Source: Russula earlei (lineage: Eukaryota; Basidiomycota; Agaricomycetes; Russulales; Russulaceae). Taken from it: a stretch of DNA of 64,000 nt. Below the pieces are notes generated by a model that ran no database searches, was not told where the DNA came from, and saw only the letters and a list, made by a program, of their open reading frames with translations. This document shows, piece after piece, positions 44,725 to 56,419 of this stretch. Position 1 is the first letter of the stretch. Every line of letters begins with the position of its first letter. Where the stretch lies: assembly GCA_025769875.1 (NCBI GenBank), contig JAGFNK010000120.1, forward strand, positions 58,457 to 122,456, given 5' to 3'. Both the position numbers and the translations under genes were made by a program.

Positions 44725-44860
44725 CATACTTCGTTCCGACATACGCAATTGAGTATAACCAGGTGGAACGCAAAAAGGGGAAATGTTCATAGGTGGCGAG
44801 TTAAGTATCTGTCTACTACACGGCCGCTACGAGCCGGAGTCGCGGGCCGAAGTGGCCACA
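44725..44860 (+). repeat. Dispersed repeat, short copy
   Basis: TTAAGTATCTGTCTACTACA begins at 44801 and is followed by CGGCCGCTACGAGCCGG and GCGGGCCGAAGTGGCC. It aligns with copies at 40018 and 46391. It is upstream of the Reb1-like gene. Confidence 0.65.
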
Positions 44861-45257
44861 GGAAGGAATTATTGCAGCAAGTCCCAAGTCTAATATAATA
44901 AGATTATTTCAGTGTCTCACTGTGGGGCACGAACACTGAGGATCCAAGGCGAACTATCTGAGTGTACAAGTAAGGCCGCTACGAGGTACGCGCATGCACG
45001 CGTACGCACTGGTAACTACATTTCAACTATGGACGGTGTTCTTTAATGACAGGTAAAGCAAATGTCCATGTGAGCGAATCAAGTCCCTTTCCGTTCGCTA
45101 GGTGCAGCCTCGGCATGCGTGTGCATACAGGCGCGCGCGACTTCGACACGTCATACGGTCTGTGCGCAAGCGCGCGATGGGTGGTAAGGACGAAAAATGA
45201 TAACTAGGGGTAATGTGTCACAGCGACAATAAGAGGAATGGGGACATACAGGACATC

Positions 45258-45719
45258 CTAGTTGGGTTCGCAGTCGATGTAGATAATGTCCTGCTCAGCA
45301 GGGCCTTGAGGAGAGGCGATGGTCTGGAGGCGCGCGCGTTTACGCTGCCGGGATGAGCTTGATGCTGATGTGGGAGCGGGGTCCACAGCCTCACGCAGCC
45401 GGTCGAGATCCTGCTGCACACCTTGGAGTTCCCTCAGCACACCATCGAACTCCTGGCGGAGAGTGGTGAGCTCTTTGAAAGCTTCATCGCGCTCCTCTCC
45501 GAGACGATCAATCCGTTGCTGGAAAGGCTGAGCCTCCGCGCGGTCACGGGCTTCCCATGCGCGGGCCATTGACTCGTCGTCCTTGTGATCGTCGAGATGG
45601 AACTGCAAGTGGCGGCACACATGACATTGTTGGCCATGTGTGATGATGCGACGAGTCTGGTTGTAAGTCCAACGTAGGACTGGAGGGGGAGGACGACCAG
45701 TCTGTTTGGTTCTGGCCAT
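45258..45719 (-). CDS. Coiled-coil protein with histone-H3-like N-terminus (family member 1)
   Basis: Single exon, about 153 residues. The ATG at 45719 is preferred over the upstream in-frame start because the inverted copy at 63917 keeps this region. It starts MARTKQTGRPPPPV; the first seven residues equal histone H3. Next come RWTYNQTRRIITH, a possible zinc site (CHVCRHLQFHLDDH), and a coiled coil (ARDRAEAQPFQQRIDRL, ERDEAFKELTTLRQEF). A basic RQRKRARL cluster (nuclear type) and an acidic, hydrophobic end (DIIYIDCE, like a SUMO-interacting motif) follow. It is homologous to 46813-47499, with the same order of motifs. The role is unknown; a chromatin role is only inference. Confidence 0.6.
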   Translation of the reverse strand: MARTKQTGRPPPPVLRWTYNQTRRIITHGQQCHVCRHLQFHLDDHKDDESMARAWEARDRAEAQPFQQRIDRLGEERDEAFKELTTLRQEFDGVLRELQGVQQDLDRLREAVDPAPTSASSSSRQRKRARLQTIASPQGPAEQDIIYIDCEPN

Positions 45720-46329
45720 GTATAAGAGCTGAGTGAAAGACAAGACAAAAGAAAAAGGGAATCGCGGAATTACGTTGTGCCTGCTCGACTCTCCGCCCGT
45801 CGGGAATATGCTTATTGAAATGCAGGGGCCTCCTTTTTAGGAAATAGGTATGATCTGCACGCATGGAGGGAGAGGGAAGATGCAAGCGAGCGACTGTGGG
45901 AGAGAGAGAGGAGAGTGAGTCCAGGGAAGATCAGAGTGCCAGCATGAGGAGGTACGTACGTTCTTGCGGGGTCAACCAATATACCCCCCCCATTCACATG
46001 TGCAACGCAACACATATGCACATATACGTAAAACACATATCGATATCAGCAATGAGACGTAAGTTTACAACATCCTGCTCATTAAGGTATGAAATGGCAA
46101 GCAAATAAATAAATAACACGGGGTTGTGAGGCCGCAATTATATGGACCCAGGAGAAGGGGAGAACTGGGAAACATGAGACATCCACTTAGCCACAGCGAC
46201 GACCACTACATACCACCCCAGCAGACTACCGTCCTCAGAAGCCTGAGCACATTACGTCGCTATTTAGCCAGTGACCGCCTCTGAAACACGATGTACGCGC
46301 TGTGAGATACAAATTCGGATTCCAAACAA

Positions 46330-46560
46330 AATATGAACGATCACTGACTCGTGGTGGAACAAAGGGGAGACCTGATTCGTGAGCGCAAGGTTAAGTATCT
46401 GTCCACTACACGGCCTGTGCAAACCGGAGAACGACGGGCCGTAAGTGCCCTATCACCATGCGGCGATAATTGCCCTATCACATGCGGCGATAATTGCCCC
46501 GATGACGGAGATATGCGCTTTCATGCAAAATTCTCCTGGCAAAATGCTGGATCTGGCGTG
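46330..46560 (-). repeat. Dispersed repeat, copy B (in the left arm)
   Basis: Contains TTAAGTATCTGTCCACTACA (46391), GGGCCGTAAGTGCCC and two tandem copies of CATGCGGCGATAATTGCCC, then GATGACGGAGATATGCGC. Compare 39955-40245. Confidence 0.75.
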
Positions 46561-46812
46561 CTCACGTATGTAAAGTGTTTTGTGAATCTGGTCAGGAATG
46601 CTTGTCGTTCGGCCAGCCCTGAGGCAGATCTATGATCCCAGTGACGTCGTACGCTTTTGCCGGCCATAGTGCCGAGTGCACGGAGTTCATATCAATGGCA
46701 TGTATTAAGTTTGAAGCGTCATATCGTAGTAAATCTACGAGGACTGTATCAAACCATGGAACATATTGACATTGTCATGAACAACCTGCTATGGTACATG
46801 CTATATCATATA

Positions 46813-47499
46813 TCAATCCTGTGAAGTCCTGGAGTCAGAGCAGCGATGAGTCATAGCAATAGGTGGGAGTGGAGGGGGGACATACGGTACATCCTGCTCA
46901 GATTCGCAGTCAATGGCAATGACGTCCCGCTCTGCATGACATAGTGGGGTTGAGGAGTCTTGATGAGCGATGGTCGCGAGGCGCAGGCGTTTATGCTGTC
47001 CGGATGAGCATGATGGGGAGGCGGGAGTGCAGCCCACAGTCTTGCGTGGCTGATCGACGGCACGATCCACAAGGGCGCGCTGTAGTTCGTTGCGCGCGTC
47101 GAGGCTCTCCTTCAGCTTCGTTCGCGCATTTCCGAGTTCCTGACGCAGCGCCGCGAGCTCTTCGAGGAAGTCGTCCCGCTCCTGTTCGAGACGATCAATC
47201 CTTCCCTGGAAAGGACGAGAAGCGGCGCGGTCACGGGCTTGATATGCAGAGTCCAGCGACTTTTCTTCTTCAGACTTTTCTTCGTCATCCATTGTAGCTG
47301 CGAGGTGATGCTCCTGCCACCTCCGGCAAGGAATGCAGTGGGACGGATGTGTGATGACGCGCAGCCTTTCGTTGTATCTCCAAGTCCAAGTCAAAGGCTT
47401 ATGATGATAAGTCTTTTGGCCGCTTCTGCCAAACGGGGACCATGACGCGGACATAAAACCACCGCGTCTGTGAACAAGAATTTCTTTGGCTTCGGACAT
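46813..47499 (-). CDS. Coiled-coil protein, family member 2 (left arm copy)
   Basis: Single exon, 228 residues, identical to the protein at 62137-62823. It starts MSEAKEILVHRRGGFM and lacks the H3-like start of member 1. Shared family features are WRYNERLRVITHPSH, CIPCRRWQEHH (possible zinc ligands), a coiled coil (QARDRAASRPFQGRIDRL, ERDDFLEELAALRQEL), a basic QHKRLRL cluster, and the end DVIAIDCESEQD (acidic, SUMO-interacting-motif-like). It has a Pro-rich tail. A later ATG (MDDEEKSEEEK) would also keep the coiled coil. A CCAAT-type motif (ATTGG) lies upstream near 47660. Function unknown. Confidence 0.6.
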   Translation of the reverse strand: MSEAKEILVHRRGGFMSASWSPFGRSGQKTYHHKPLTWTWRYNERLRVITHPSHCIPCRRWQEHHLAATMDDEEKSEEEKSLDSAYQARDRAASRPFQGRIDRLEQERDDFLEELAALRQELGNARTKLKESLDARNELQRALVDRAVDQPRKTVGCTPASPSCSSGQHKRLRLATIAHQDSSTPLCHAERDVIAIDCESEQDVPYVPPPLPPIAMTHRCSDSRTSQD

Positions 47500-47949
47500 G
47501 TCTGAGAAGGGACCTCGAAATGGAGAGCTGCGAGGAGATGTGAACGAAAAACGGTGGGGGCGGGATTTACGTATTGAGCTCCCGCCCGCTCATATGTTCC
47601 TGCCACGCTTTCTGAGTTATGCACTCGAGCCGAATAGAATTGAGTGAGCCGAGCTACTGATTGGCTCGTGGCTAAGTGGGCTAGTTAGCCGCTCGAGCCC
47701 GCTCGAGCCACGGGCTCAGATCCAAATCAGGCAGGGGCAGTCGTCGCAACGGGGCAGTCTTCCCTGCGTATGATAAGATCTAAGCAAGATAATCGAAACG
47801 AGCTGCCAGATAATAAAATTCGCATTGGTCGATCTGACATAGGCCAAAGGTAGGTGTGCGATGACTTCCAGACTAATAAGTCTGTTGCAATACAGCAAAG
47901 CTCTTGCCAGTCAATTGGCTGATTGAGCGGGCGATTAGAATCATGGACT

Positions 47950-48420
47950 CTAGGAGTTGCCAGCGTACACACCTCTACCTTTGCCCTTGGCAGCAGCTGC
48001 AAGCTCCTTATCCTTATCCTGCTGATTCTTTCTGGCTTTCTGGGCGCTGTTCTTCAAATAGACACGTAGATAGTCATGTACTACCCAGTTGTTCTCAAAC
48101 TTGAGGAGTATTGGAAATTCTGTGGAAGCCTGCCTGACATGATCAATTTTACATTGAACAATTGACAAAATATCGCACCAGTTCACAGAGAAGCATAAGT
48201 TTGTCCTTGATTTGAAGGGAATATGGAACTGATGTGTCCAAATATGTGTCTGCCAGAGAGCATACTCTCTCCTGAAAAGATTTGAGCATGATAATTGCGC
48301 CCTGCACAAGTTGGTTATACTCTAATTTTAGGGTAGAGTCCACTTTCCCATCCGTGCTCTTGCTCAAGGACATTCTTGAGTGCGTATCCCCCACGTCCGA
48401 CGCGACCGACCTCTCCTGAG
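47950..48420 (-). CDS. Basidiomycete-type hypothetical protein, 3' part
   Basis: Two exons joined at a 59-bp intron (about 48115-48173) restore LMLLCELNFPILLKFENNWV. The protein part reads TLSPQERSVASD, KLEYNQLVQGAIIMLKSFQE, FENNWVVHDYLRVYLKNSAQ and ends in a Lys-rich, Gly tail (KDKELAAAAKGKGRGVYAG). No ATG was fixed: coding continues upstream of 48394 in the same frame. I recall similar proteins repeated near mobile elements in mushroom genomes but not with a function. It lies just inside the left arm. Confidence 0.45.
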
Positions 48421-49040
48421 GGCTTAGGGTATGAGTGGTGAAGATGGCGTTGTTGGCGTCAGTGGCGATGGAGGTGCGGAGATGGACATTCCACTGGCGT
48501 GACTATTTTCCGATGTCGGGAACACATGCATCATGGCATGAGGCAGTGGAGGAACCAACTCTGGACTGAATCGGCATCTCATTGTTCCCGGCGAGAAGTG
48601 AGGGAGGAAGCGGCGATGATGGCAGCGAGGACGTATGCAAGGCATGGGGAAAGATAGTAATTAATGTGAGAAGTACTGATATTTTAAATAGCGTCGCCTA
48701 CCTGGTTTGTTGTTGAAGCTCAGAAATACAACCACTCACGAAGAACAAGGGACAAAACGTAATGCAATAGAAGTGTTGTAGGGCTGCGATGATCCCTGGT
48801 TACTGGTCATTTGTTAGAGAGAATAAGAAAAGAAAATGAGCGTCAAGAGGATAAAGAGGAAACAACGAAGCCCATTAGGGTACATGACATGCAGAACTGA
48901 GACCCATGAAACAAGATCGCCACGAAAATTGATGTACAAGGCGTCAATTCGTTCAAGAAGGGATAGCGCTGAGGAACGGCTTCATATTTGGCAGTTAAAA
49001 CCCACCATACGGAGGTGCATTACACCATAGAATCGCCATC
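48421..49040. other. No cl early supported gene
   Basis: May include the upstream exons of the minus-strand gene at 47950-48420 and the promoter of the transposase that starts near 49041. Confidence 0.4.
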
Positions 49041-52000
49041 ATGCCTGCCTGCTACTGTGCTTACTTTGGCTGCAACGGCAAACTTGTCGACAATAAGACC
49101 AAAAAGCGTCATGGGGAATTTGATGCCTCACAATCTTATCACAATCTTAATAAGGCATGCCGTCAACTTTGATATTCCTTACGTAGCATGTCTGATTAAA
49201 CTTGTGACAGCCCAATGCGAACACAGATCATCGCATATGCGTCCAGAATGACCCGTTTGAACAATCCAAAACAATTTCTGGATCATCGCCACACATTGAC
49301 GAGTCGGGGACCACACGCAATGTGGGATCACGCCAGGGGCATGCGAGATGCCGTCAAATTAGCACCCCAGGACGAATATCACTTATGACTTCTGACCCCA
49401 AAACACTGAATTCCTTGGTTGAGCTGGAGAAGAGGGCCATTTCTCAAAGCCAGGCCACGCTGTCATTGAAAAGTCAAGCCCTGGCATCACCACCTACCAG
49501 AGCATTGCTTAACGTGATCAAAACGCACCGAACAAACATGGAGACAACGTTGGCGGCCATCAATACGCTCTGGTTTCCAGTCGGTTCACTAGGAATGACC
49601 ATGAAGGAAGGCCTGAAGATGTACTTACAGAAGAACATTGAGGACGTGAACGACTTGAAAGGAGTACTCCTTGCTGACACAGGCAAGTTGGTCTCAACAC
49701 GGAGGATAATTGGTGCAGAACCGCCGAGTGAGGATCTCAGCTGTGGACATACGCACACACTGACGTTAGCAACAGATGAATTCATTCGCAGCTTGGCAGA
49801 ATGTGACTCACTCCTACTGCGAAGTCTGTTTGAACTGCTTGTCCAGGACACTCTGGACCACTCAACTCGAAAGTTGAGCAACATCAGACTCAAATCACTT
49901 AAGGAGGTCTTCAGAAAGTCAAGGGCCAGCTTGTCAAATACCGACGAGCAGATCCTCCGAACCTTTCCAAGCGACATCAGGGTTGCTCGGAAATTGCTTG
50001 GAGTCCCGAAGACTATCACGTACGCATGCTGCCCAGCATGTAGCTCCACGTATCCTTCACAAGATGAAGATGGAATCGCAGTTTATCCATATGATTGCAC
50101 CAGCGAGCCGTGTCAAGTTCGAGGTAGATTTGACCTCCTCAGAGTGGGGTCAACACCGGATGGGAAGAGCATTGGCGTACCTAAGCGTCCCTTCGTTATG
50201 CAAGACTTCCATGACTTTGTAGCACGCCTGTTGTCCAGACCGGGGGTAGAGGCTGCGCTTAAACGATCTCGAGAGCGCGTGCGCACTGGGACTGTCGATG
50301 ATATCGTCATCGCAGATGGCGTCAGGGCACTCAAAGGGCCAGACGGCATACCTTTCCTCTCTGGTGGACAACATGACGAACTTCGCCTATTGTGGTGTCT
50401 CTCCGTGGATTTCTTCAACCCATATCATAATAAGATCGCTGGGAAGGTCGCGTCTGTGGGTTCCATAGTCCTGTCCTGCCTCCTATTGCCACCAGACATG
50501 CGGCATAAACACGAAAACCTCTGCCTTGTTGGCATCATCCCTGGGCCTCGCGAGCCTTCAGGCGAGGAAATCGACCAGTTCTTACGTCCCCTCGTCGAAG
50601 TCATGAAGGAATCCTGGGCACATGGAGAAATATACAAGACGCACGATTATCCTTATGGCCGACTTGTCCGCTCAGCAATCGCCCTCTCAGTAAATGACCT
50701 GCCAATGGCTCGGAAGATCATGGGTATTTCAAACTTCATTGATAGGAATACCGCAAAAGAGGAGGATCCGGACTCATGGAGCGTGCGCACTATTCAGGAG
50801 GTTCAAGACGATGCCCAGAAATGGCGGAATGCAACGTCACAGAAGGAACGGAAGCGGCTATACAGCAAAACTGGCGTGCGTCACTCAGTCCTGATGGAAC
50901 TAGAATACTGGGACCCTACCACCATGGTCCCTGTGGACTGCATGCACCTCTTCTTCATCGGCTTATTGCAATACCATGCACGAACAGTGCTCGGGATGGA
51001 CTCGGCAGGAACGTGCAAGCCAAAACTCGCGAAGGCAACGTCAGACTTAGAAGCCACAAGAAAGATGCTACTGCATACCAGGCCCGAGTCTGTTGATCTG
51101 ACGACGTTATCGGTTGACGTGCTGAAGGTCCTTTGTGATGAAAGGGGCGTTGGCGTGAAGCAGTCTGGTGAGCCCTGTAAAGAAGATCTAATCAAGTGCA
51201 TTAAGGTATGAGACATACTCGTATCTCACTACATATGCTCATATGGGGGAGTGATTTAGGAATCCCTCTCAAATCGGGTGAGCTCTTCTGTCTCGGACAT
51301 CGTTGGCGAAGGCATCGTAAAGGAGATCGCTAAAGGACAGAGGGGTTTGAAGACATTGCAAGGAGTGGGGATTTCTCCGAACGACTTGAAGGTTATTCGG
51401 GATGACATAGTGGCTACTACACGCCCTCGCTGGCACGCGGCCCCTCCTACTAATTTAGGGCAGGTATCACATGGTAAGCTGAAGGCTGATGAATGGAGAT
51501 CGTGCTTCGAGTTCGACATACCAGTGTCGCTGCTTCGAATCGAGACACTGCGACATGCATCAGGGGCGCAGGTGGACAAATACAGGGCGAAACTGGTGCA
51601 GAGTACTTTCCTACTCGCCACTGCGATCAGATGGGCAACGTCTCAACATATATCAGCCAAGCACATCGAAGAATATAAGAAGACCATGAAAAATTACCTT
51701 AAAATGCTGAGGGAGCTCCGACCCACCCAGCGTTTCCGCCCCAACCATCTCAATGCCCTCCTTGTCGGCAATTACCTTCGTTTATATGGCCCTGTTCAGG
51801 GCTGGTGGATGTTTCCGTTCGAAAGGGTCATAGGTGATTTGCAGCGCTCAAACACGAACAATAAGCCAGGTACGTGAGACTCCTTTCCTCCGGTTGCAAC
51901 ACACTTACGAGAAACAAAGGCGAAATGGAGAAGGGTATGTTTGCGGCCTTCTCTGCCAAGTCGACCATGCAGGCAACTATTCAACGTTTACGCTGTCTGG

Positions 52001-52622
52001 ATGCATGGAAAGATAGCATCGCAATCAGGGAACGTCCATTCGGCAGTAAGAAAACAGGTACGCACTCGACTAAGATACTTTGGGACAGGGAGATGACAGC
52101 CGCATAGATGAATCCTCGAAGGTGGCTACACCGAGATTAAGGCCACTAAGTGACGTTATTAACGATGCAATGAACAAGTACAAGAGCAATCTGCAATGTG
52201 AATTGGGGAATTTTCAGGATGGAGTCAACTTCCAGGACAGGGTGACAATTTACGGCCGTGAATTTACGACTTATCGCACGTCAAAGAGACATGGTGTCAT
52301 TTTCTTCCAAGACACGGGTAGTGCTAATTCCCTGGTTCCGGGAATCGTCCGCGCAATATTCCTTATACAGGATAGCGAAGAAAAGCTATTCCTAGCTGTT
52401 CACCGCTATCTTGCGCCTCCGACATCTCTTCCGAACCCTTTCGCACGTTACCCAGATTTCGGTGCAAATCTGTGGTCATCGGAGACACAGAAAGAAGTAA
52501 CGATAGTGCCAGGAAATCGCGACATCTACCATGCTATTTACCGAGACTGGGACCACCAGATCCTGGTGATGAAACCGCTGACCCGAGTCAGTCATGTCAT
52601 CTTGATTGGAAATCACAACTGA
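49041..52622 (+). CDS. CACTA/EnSpm-like (tnp2-type) transposase
   Basis: Probable start MPACYCAYFGCNGKLVDNKT (49041), then an intron of uncertain donor, then a long exon open to 51205. Introns follow at 51206-51259, 51870-51919 and 52058-52092. Landmarks are YACCPACSSTYPSQDEDG and a CTSEPC zinc-like group, FVMQDFHDFVARLLSRPG, LRLLWCLSVDFFNPYHNKIA (first acidic residue), NLCLVGIIPGPREPSGEEID, MELEYWDPTTMVPVDCMHLF (second Asp), and GPVQGWWMFPFERVIGDLQR. A SAP-like motif (LSVDVLKVLCDERGVGV) lies in between. The reading frame is largely intact, so the enzyme may be recent. TIRs were not found. Its neighbour at 52897-54431 is transcribed towards it. Confidence 0.85.
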
Positions 52623-52896
52623 CCATTAGTTTTCAGGACTTTTGACGGGCCTCAGCGCCATCGAGACAAGCGCTGCAGATCCCTCTAGTTCTTGACACTC
52701 GGATGTAACTCGGATGTAGTATATCATTTCATATCAAGTCACCCGACAACGATGATACGATGCGAATCCTTCATCACCCATATCTATGCCACACATACAT
52801 TGCCCGCATCACATAGAACCTGTAAGGTACGGTAAGTAATGGAAGACACAAGAGGGAAAATCGCAATCTAACCATGCTTGGACCAAAAATTTCGTC

Positions 52897-54431
52897 CTAT
52901 ATCTGCCCCATGTAGTCGCTTTCGTAGGGGGCCTAAGTACAGATGTGAAGCTTCTGATAATAAATGAAATGATAACTCACCAGGATGGGAAGAGGGAACT
53001 CTGCCTTTACAAGCTTCTGAAAGTGGGGAGGACTTTTCGGCAACCACTGTGGGTTGTAAAAGTTCAATGGAAGACCTGGCAGCGGCGCACGCTTGCTGAC
53101 ACTTTTGGCCTTCGCAATGCGTTTGAAAGACCGGTTTCCACGTGAGGGGCAGAGAGACAATGGATATGATTCCACCGCTGCCCATATGTCGGCCATGGCA
53201 GGATTCAGAAAACCCATATCAAGACGCCGGAGGGTCTTAAAGCGTGAGTCTCGATTCGAATGGTTTGAATCGTCGTCGGTCTCATCATCACTTGTACCCC
53301 GAGGGCCAAGGGCGTCCAGCAATATGCCCACACGCTTCCATGTTTCTGAGTCTCTATGGCTGTTAAACTCACATATCTTCCTCCTTCTGTAGTACGTCTA
53401 TGGAAAGGTCAGTGAAAGGTGCGACGCGCCGATGAGAAGACAAACCTCCTGCCGCCTTTGATACATCCGGGCGACCTTATCTGTATATGGGCGCTTTCCT
53501 GTCCGGCAAATGTACTGCGTGCGATATAGCTTGCTCTGGCACCTCTTCCTTACATTATCCTCGGTCATCTGCGTCCAATTGTGCTGGACGGGCTGATATG
53601 CTCCCTTTTTGACGTCCGTGATAAAAGCTGTCGTGAGCAGGTCAACCACCTCCTTGTTCCATTTTCCCTTGAAGGTCTGTGTCAAGGAAACACGAGGAGC
53701 GTCGGGATTCGGGCCACCAACACCATACTGTTCGAACGCATCAACCATTCGCTTGTCGGGTTCGTCAGGGAAGAAATCCCTTCTTGCAAGAGCACCTTTG
53801 TTATCCAGGAACTTGCGCATTGCCTCCTAGGAGAGAGACGTCAGTAGCAACAATGAATGGGAGGTAGAACTACATACATCCACAAGTTTGTTCTGGTTTG
53901 CACGAGGAGTCTTCTTCTTACCGCGTGGGGCTGCAAAAGTGATGACAACAAAAGGTCATAGAGCCGGGAAACACATACGTTGGAAAGGCTTGGGAACGCC
54001 CGTGTCCAATTCGTTTCCGGTGGTACCTGGATCTTCAGGAGGAGCAGGAACATTATTAGGTGGATTCATGTCCCCAGCTCTCATGGCTCTCATGACCGCC
54101 ACGGCTGCTGTCTCAGAAGCAGCATTAACGAGCTGATTGAATGCGCTCATACTAAGGCCAAGGCTGCCTGCAGACAATTGAGCACAAGTCGGTCAACGCC
54201 CGTGCACTGACCTGTGCCAATTGTATGCTCCATGTCAGTGTCCATATTCAGGTCGTCATCATAGGGGATGTCCGGGTCATCGGACTGCATCTCGTCGTCT
54301 TCAAAGTCGAAGGGACGGGCTGATCGAGTGGCAACAGTGAAACGAGGAGCCCCCCGGTTCTACAATTTTACTCAGCAGAGAAGACGCAATGAGAGAAACG
54401 ACTCAACTGGGATGCCGGCGTGTTGGGACAT
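52897..54431 (-). CDS. Transposon-associated partner protein of the CACTA element
   Basis: Starts MSQHAGIP (54431); an intron joins it to NRGAPRFTVATRSARPFDFE, DMQSDDPDIPYDDDLN-type acidic sequence, then MSAFNQLVNAASETAAVAVM, RGKKKTPRANQNKLVDV, FLDNKGALARRDFFPDEPDK and KVARMYQRRQE. Further exons (GILLDALGPRGTSDDETDDD, then LRRLDMGFLNPAMADIW) end at APYESDYMGQI-stop after a last intron (donor after LPIL). Such two-gene, convergent arrangements with tnp2-type transposases are common in Agaricomycetes. The role is probably in transposition, by analogy with TnpA-type partners of CACTA elements; this is inference. Confidence 0.6.
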
Positions 54432-54825
54432 GAGGTGATAAAGGACGGTTGGATATGGAGTTGGGGTTTTGGCACTATGTGAACTCGGTCGATTGGCCCC
54501 TAATATACGCATATGCGCTGACAATAATCCACTCGGCAAAACACATGACGGTCTATTAAATTAGATCAAAAGGCGGCAATTTGAATGCACAATCGCGCTG
54601 TGGATGACTCACTCAATGGGACAAAAGGGGGCGGATCTCGCTCGCCATCCACAAAAAAATCGAGCGGGGATAGCATAGCGAAATGTCTTCTGTGCAGACC
54701 CACTCGCCATGGCGACACTCTAGAAGCTAGCGGCAGACAGAAGCCCGATTTCATGTATCACACATAGCGCGGTCACTAACACAACACCTTTTTTTGACAA
54801 ATTTTACGAGTCATCATGATCTCCA
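54432..54825. other. No gene seen
   Basis: Upstream region of the partner gene and downstream region of the WD40 gene. Confidence 0.5.
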
Positions 54826-56419
54826 TTACAATCTCCAAGGGTGATACCCCCCACTAGACCATTGAGAGAGCGTCGCCGGATGGGTTACCAAAAACGTTCC
54901 CACGAGAACGATAAGAAACAGCAAAAACAAGAAGGCGATGAATGCAATGGCGATTCGATCCCACCACGTCGAGAGAGAAGTGCTGAGAGGAGATTGCGTT
55001 GGCTCCTTTGAGGCTACGGGTGCCTAAATGCCAAATTCATCATATGCACATGGGATCAGCCATATGTACACACCTTTGGAGTTTGATACAACCATATTTT
55101 TAGTTCGTATGGCGCTTCACCTGAGGCAGCCGTAACTATGACACATTGTCCACCAGGGTCAACAAAAGCCTGCACTCGGAAAGTGAGCATGTAGCTCGCA
55201 AATCAGTGGCCACAAGAGCTACCTCAACAACCTGTACGAGCTGACCACGAGCTATAACACGTCAACTATATGTTATGGGCAAGGAAGGTTAATGGAGTCG
55301 CCCACCTCCATGGTGAATCTCGGTGACTAGCTGGCCACTGATTCGGTTGAACACGCGAGCGAAGCCATTATCACCACCTGCAACAACGAGATTCCATAAC
55401 GGTAAAGACCTTGTCTGGAGGATACAGTTGGTCTGTATTGGGTGTGTGAAGGTCTGGATTTTGTCCAGGCTAGGAAATTGGTATTCGTCGACACCATCTT
55501 TGAGATTGGAAACAAGCAAGAGCTTGCCGTCACGGTTGAGAGACGCGTACCCGCTGTTTATATGTAAGAACGAGATTAAAGTGACGGCTGTGGAGACCAT
55601 ACATCCGACTGGTCAGTCTTTTTGACCACCTCCTTTCCCAGGGCTCGATTGAATAACACACACTGCAACGGTTGAGCAATCGAGGAACCAATGAGAACGT
55701 GCAACTTACCACTCATGTGTGTCTAAGTAAAAGAGGACGACGCTTGCCCCGTTGTCACAAAAGTAAACGGATTTCCCATATCCTTCGGACATGAGTGGCG
55801 ATGGAAGAATTGGGACAAGCTCGGTCCCTTTGATCTTCCACAGCTGCATAGATTTCTCTGAGATGCATGCTATCCTGTCGTGAATTGCATCGTATGCGAT
55901 GCCCTCAACAGCCCCGTTCCCTCCCGATATTCCTACATTGTCACGGTACGACTGAGAGCATGCTGTAGATGAGATCGAAGTGGAACATGAAACTTCCGAT
56001 ACCTTTCCATTGTCGCTCCAGAAGAGATGGAGATCTCCACTGGCGAACCCGACGACAAAGCGGCTTGCATCTTGACTGGTCCAACATACAGCTGTGGCTG
56101 GGCCATTAAAAGGCCGTACGGTTTCGAAAAGCTTCTCCCCCGAAGCAACAGACCATACAACAGTCCTCGAATCGTCGCCTGTTTATTTGTCAGCTGGTTA
56201 GGTGAAGTTGAGAAATGAGAGTGTACCAATGCTTATTAACCGACTACATTCTGGGCTGACGGTAAGATGGTTCACCGGCCTGGTATGGCACCGAAGGGTA
56301 TTCTGAAGCCTGAAGTCGACAATCCCTGAGGCTGGGGTCATTGCTGGCGTGATAATCTGTTCTCTACCGTTCTCTACCATCAGCCAGAAAAGACCGTTCT
56401 TATCGCCTTCGCCGTGCAT
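54826..56419 (-). CDS. WD40-repeat protein with C-terminal membrane anchor
   Basis: A multi-exon gene starting MHGEGDKNGLFWLMVENGRE (56419). WD40-like units include VNHLTVSPECSRLISIG then DDSRTVVWSVASGEKL, ATAVCWTSQDASRFVVGF then GDLHLFWSDNG, IAYDAIHDRIACISEKSM then QLWK, GYASLNRDGKLLLVSNL, and NLVVAGGDNGFARVFNRISG. After introns near 55,200 and 55,065 the C-terminus has one strong hydrophobic segment (WDRIAIAFIAFLFLLFLIVL) and ends HPWRL. The WD40 propeller faces the cytosol if this is a tail-anchored protein. I recall this type as common near mobile elements in mushrooms; no function known. Exon borders are approximate. Confidence 0.65.

Larger units (their letters stand above)
45635..47693 (-). 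repeat. Left arm of a ~2.06-kb inverted repeat
   Basis: The arm equals the reverse complement of 61943-64000. Positions x and 109636-x correspond without indel from about 45657 to 47624. The inner ~65 bp (47628-47693) carry three differences, after which similarity ends at GTTAGCCG. At the outer side the window ends before the repeat does. Confidence 0.95.

Noticed and set aside
44940..45020. Alternating GC/AC-rich stretch (GCGCATGCACGCGTACGCAC) as a possible Z-DNA or regulatory site
   Set aside because: Too short and imperfect to call.
54470..54520. CACTATGTGAACTCGG as a possible CACTA terminal repeat
   Set aside because: No matching inverted copy was found left of the transposase gene.
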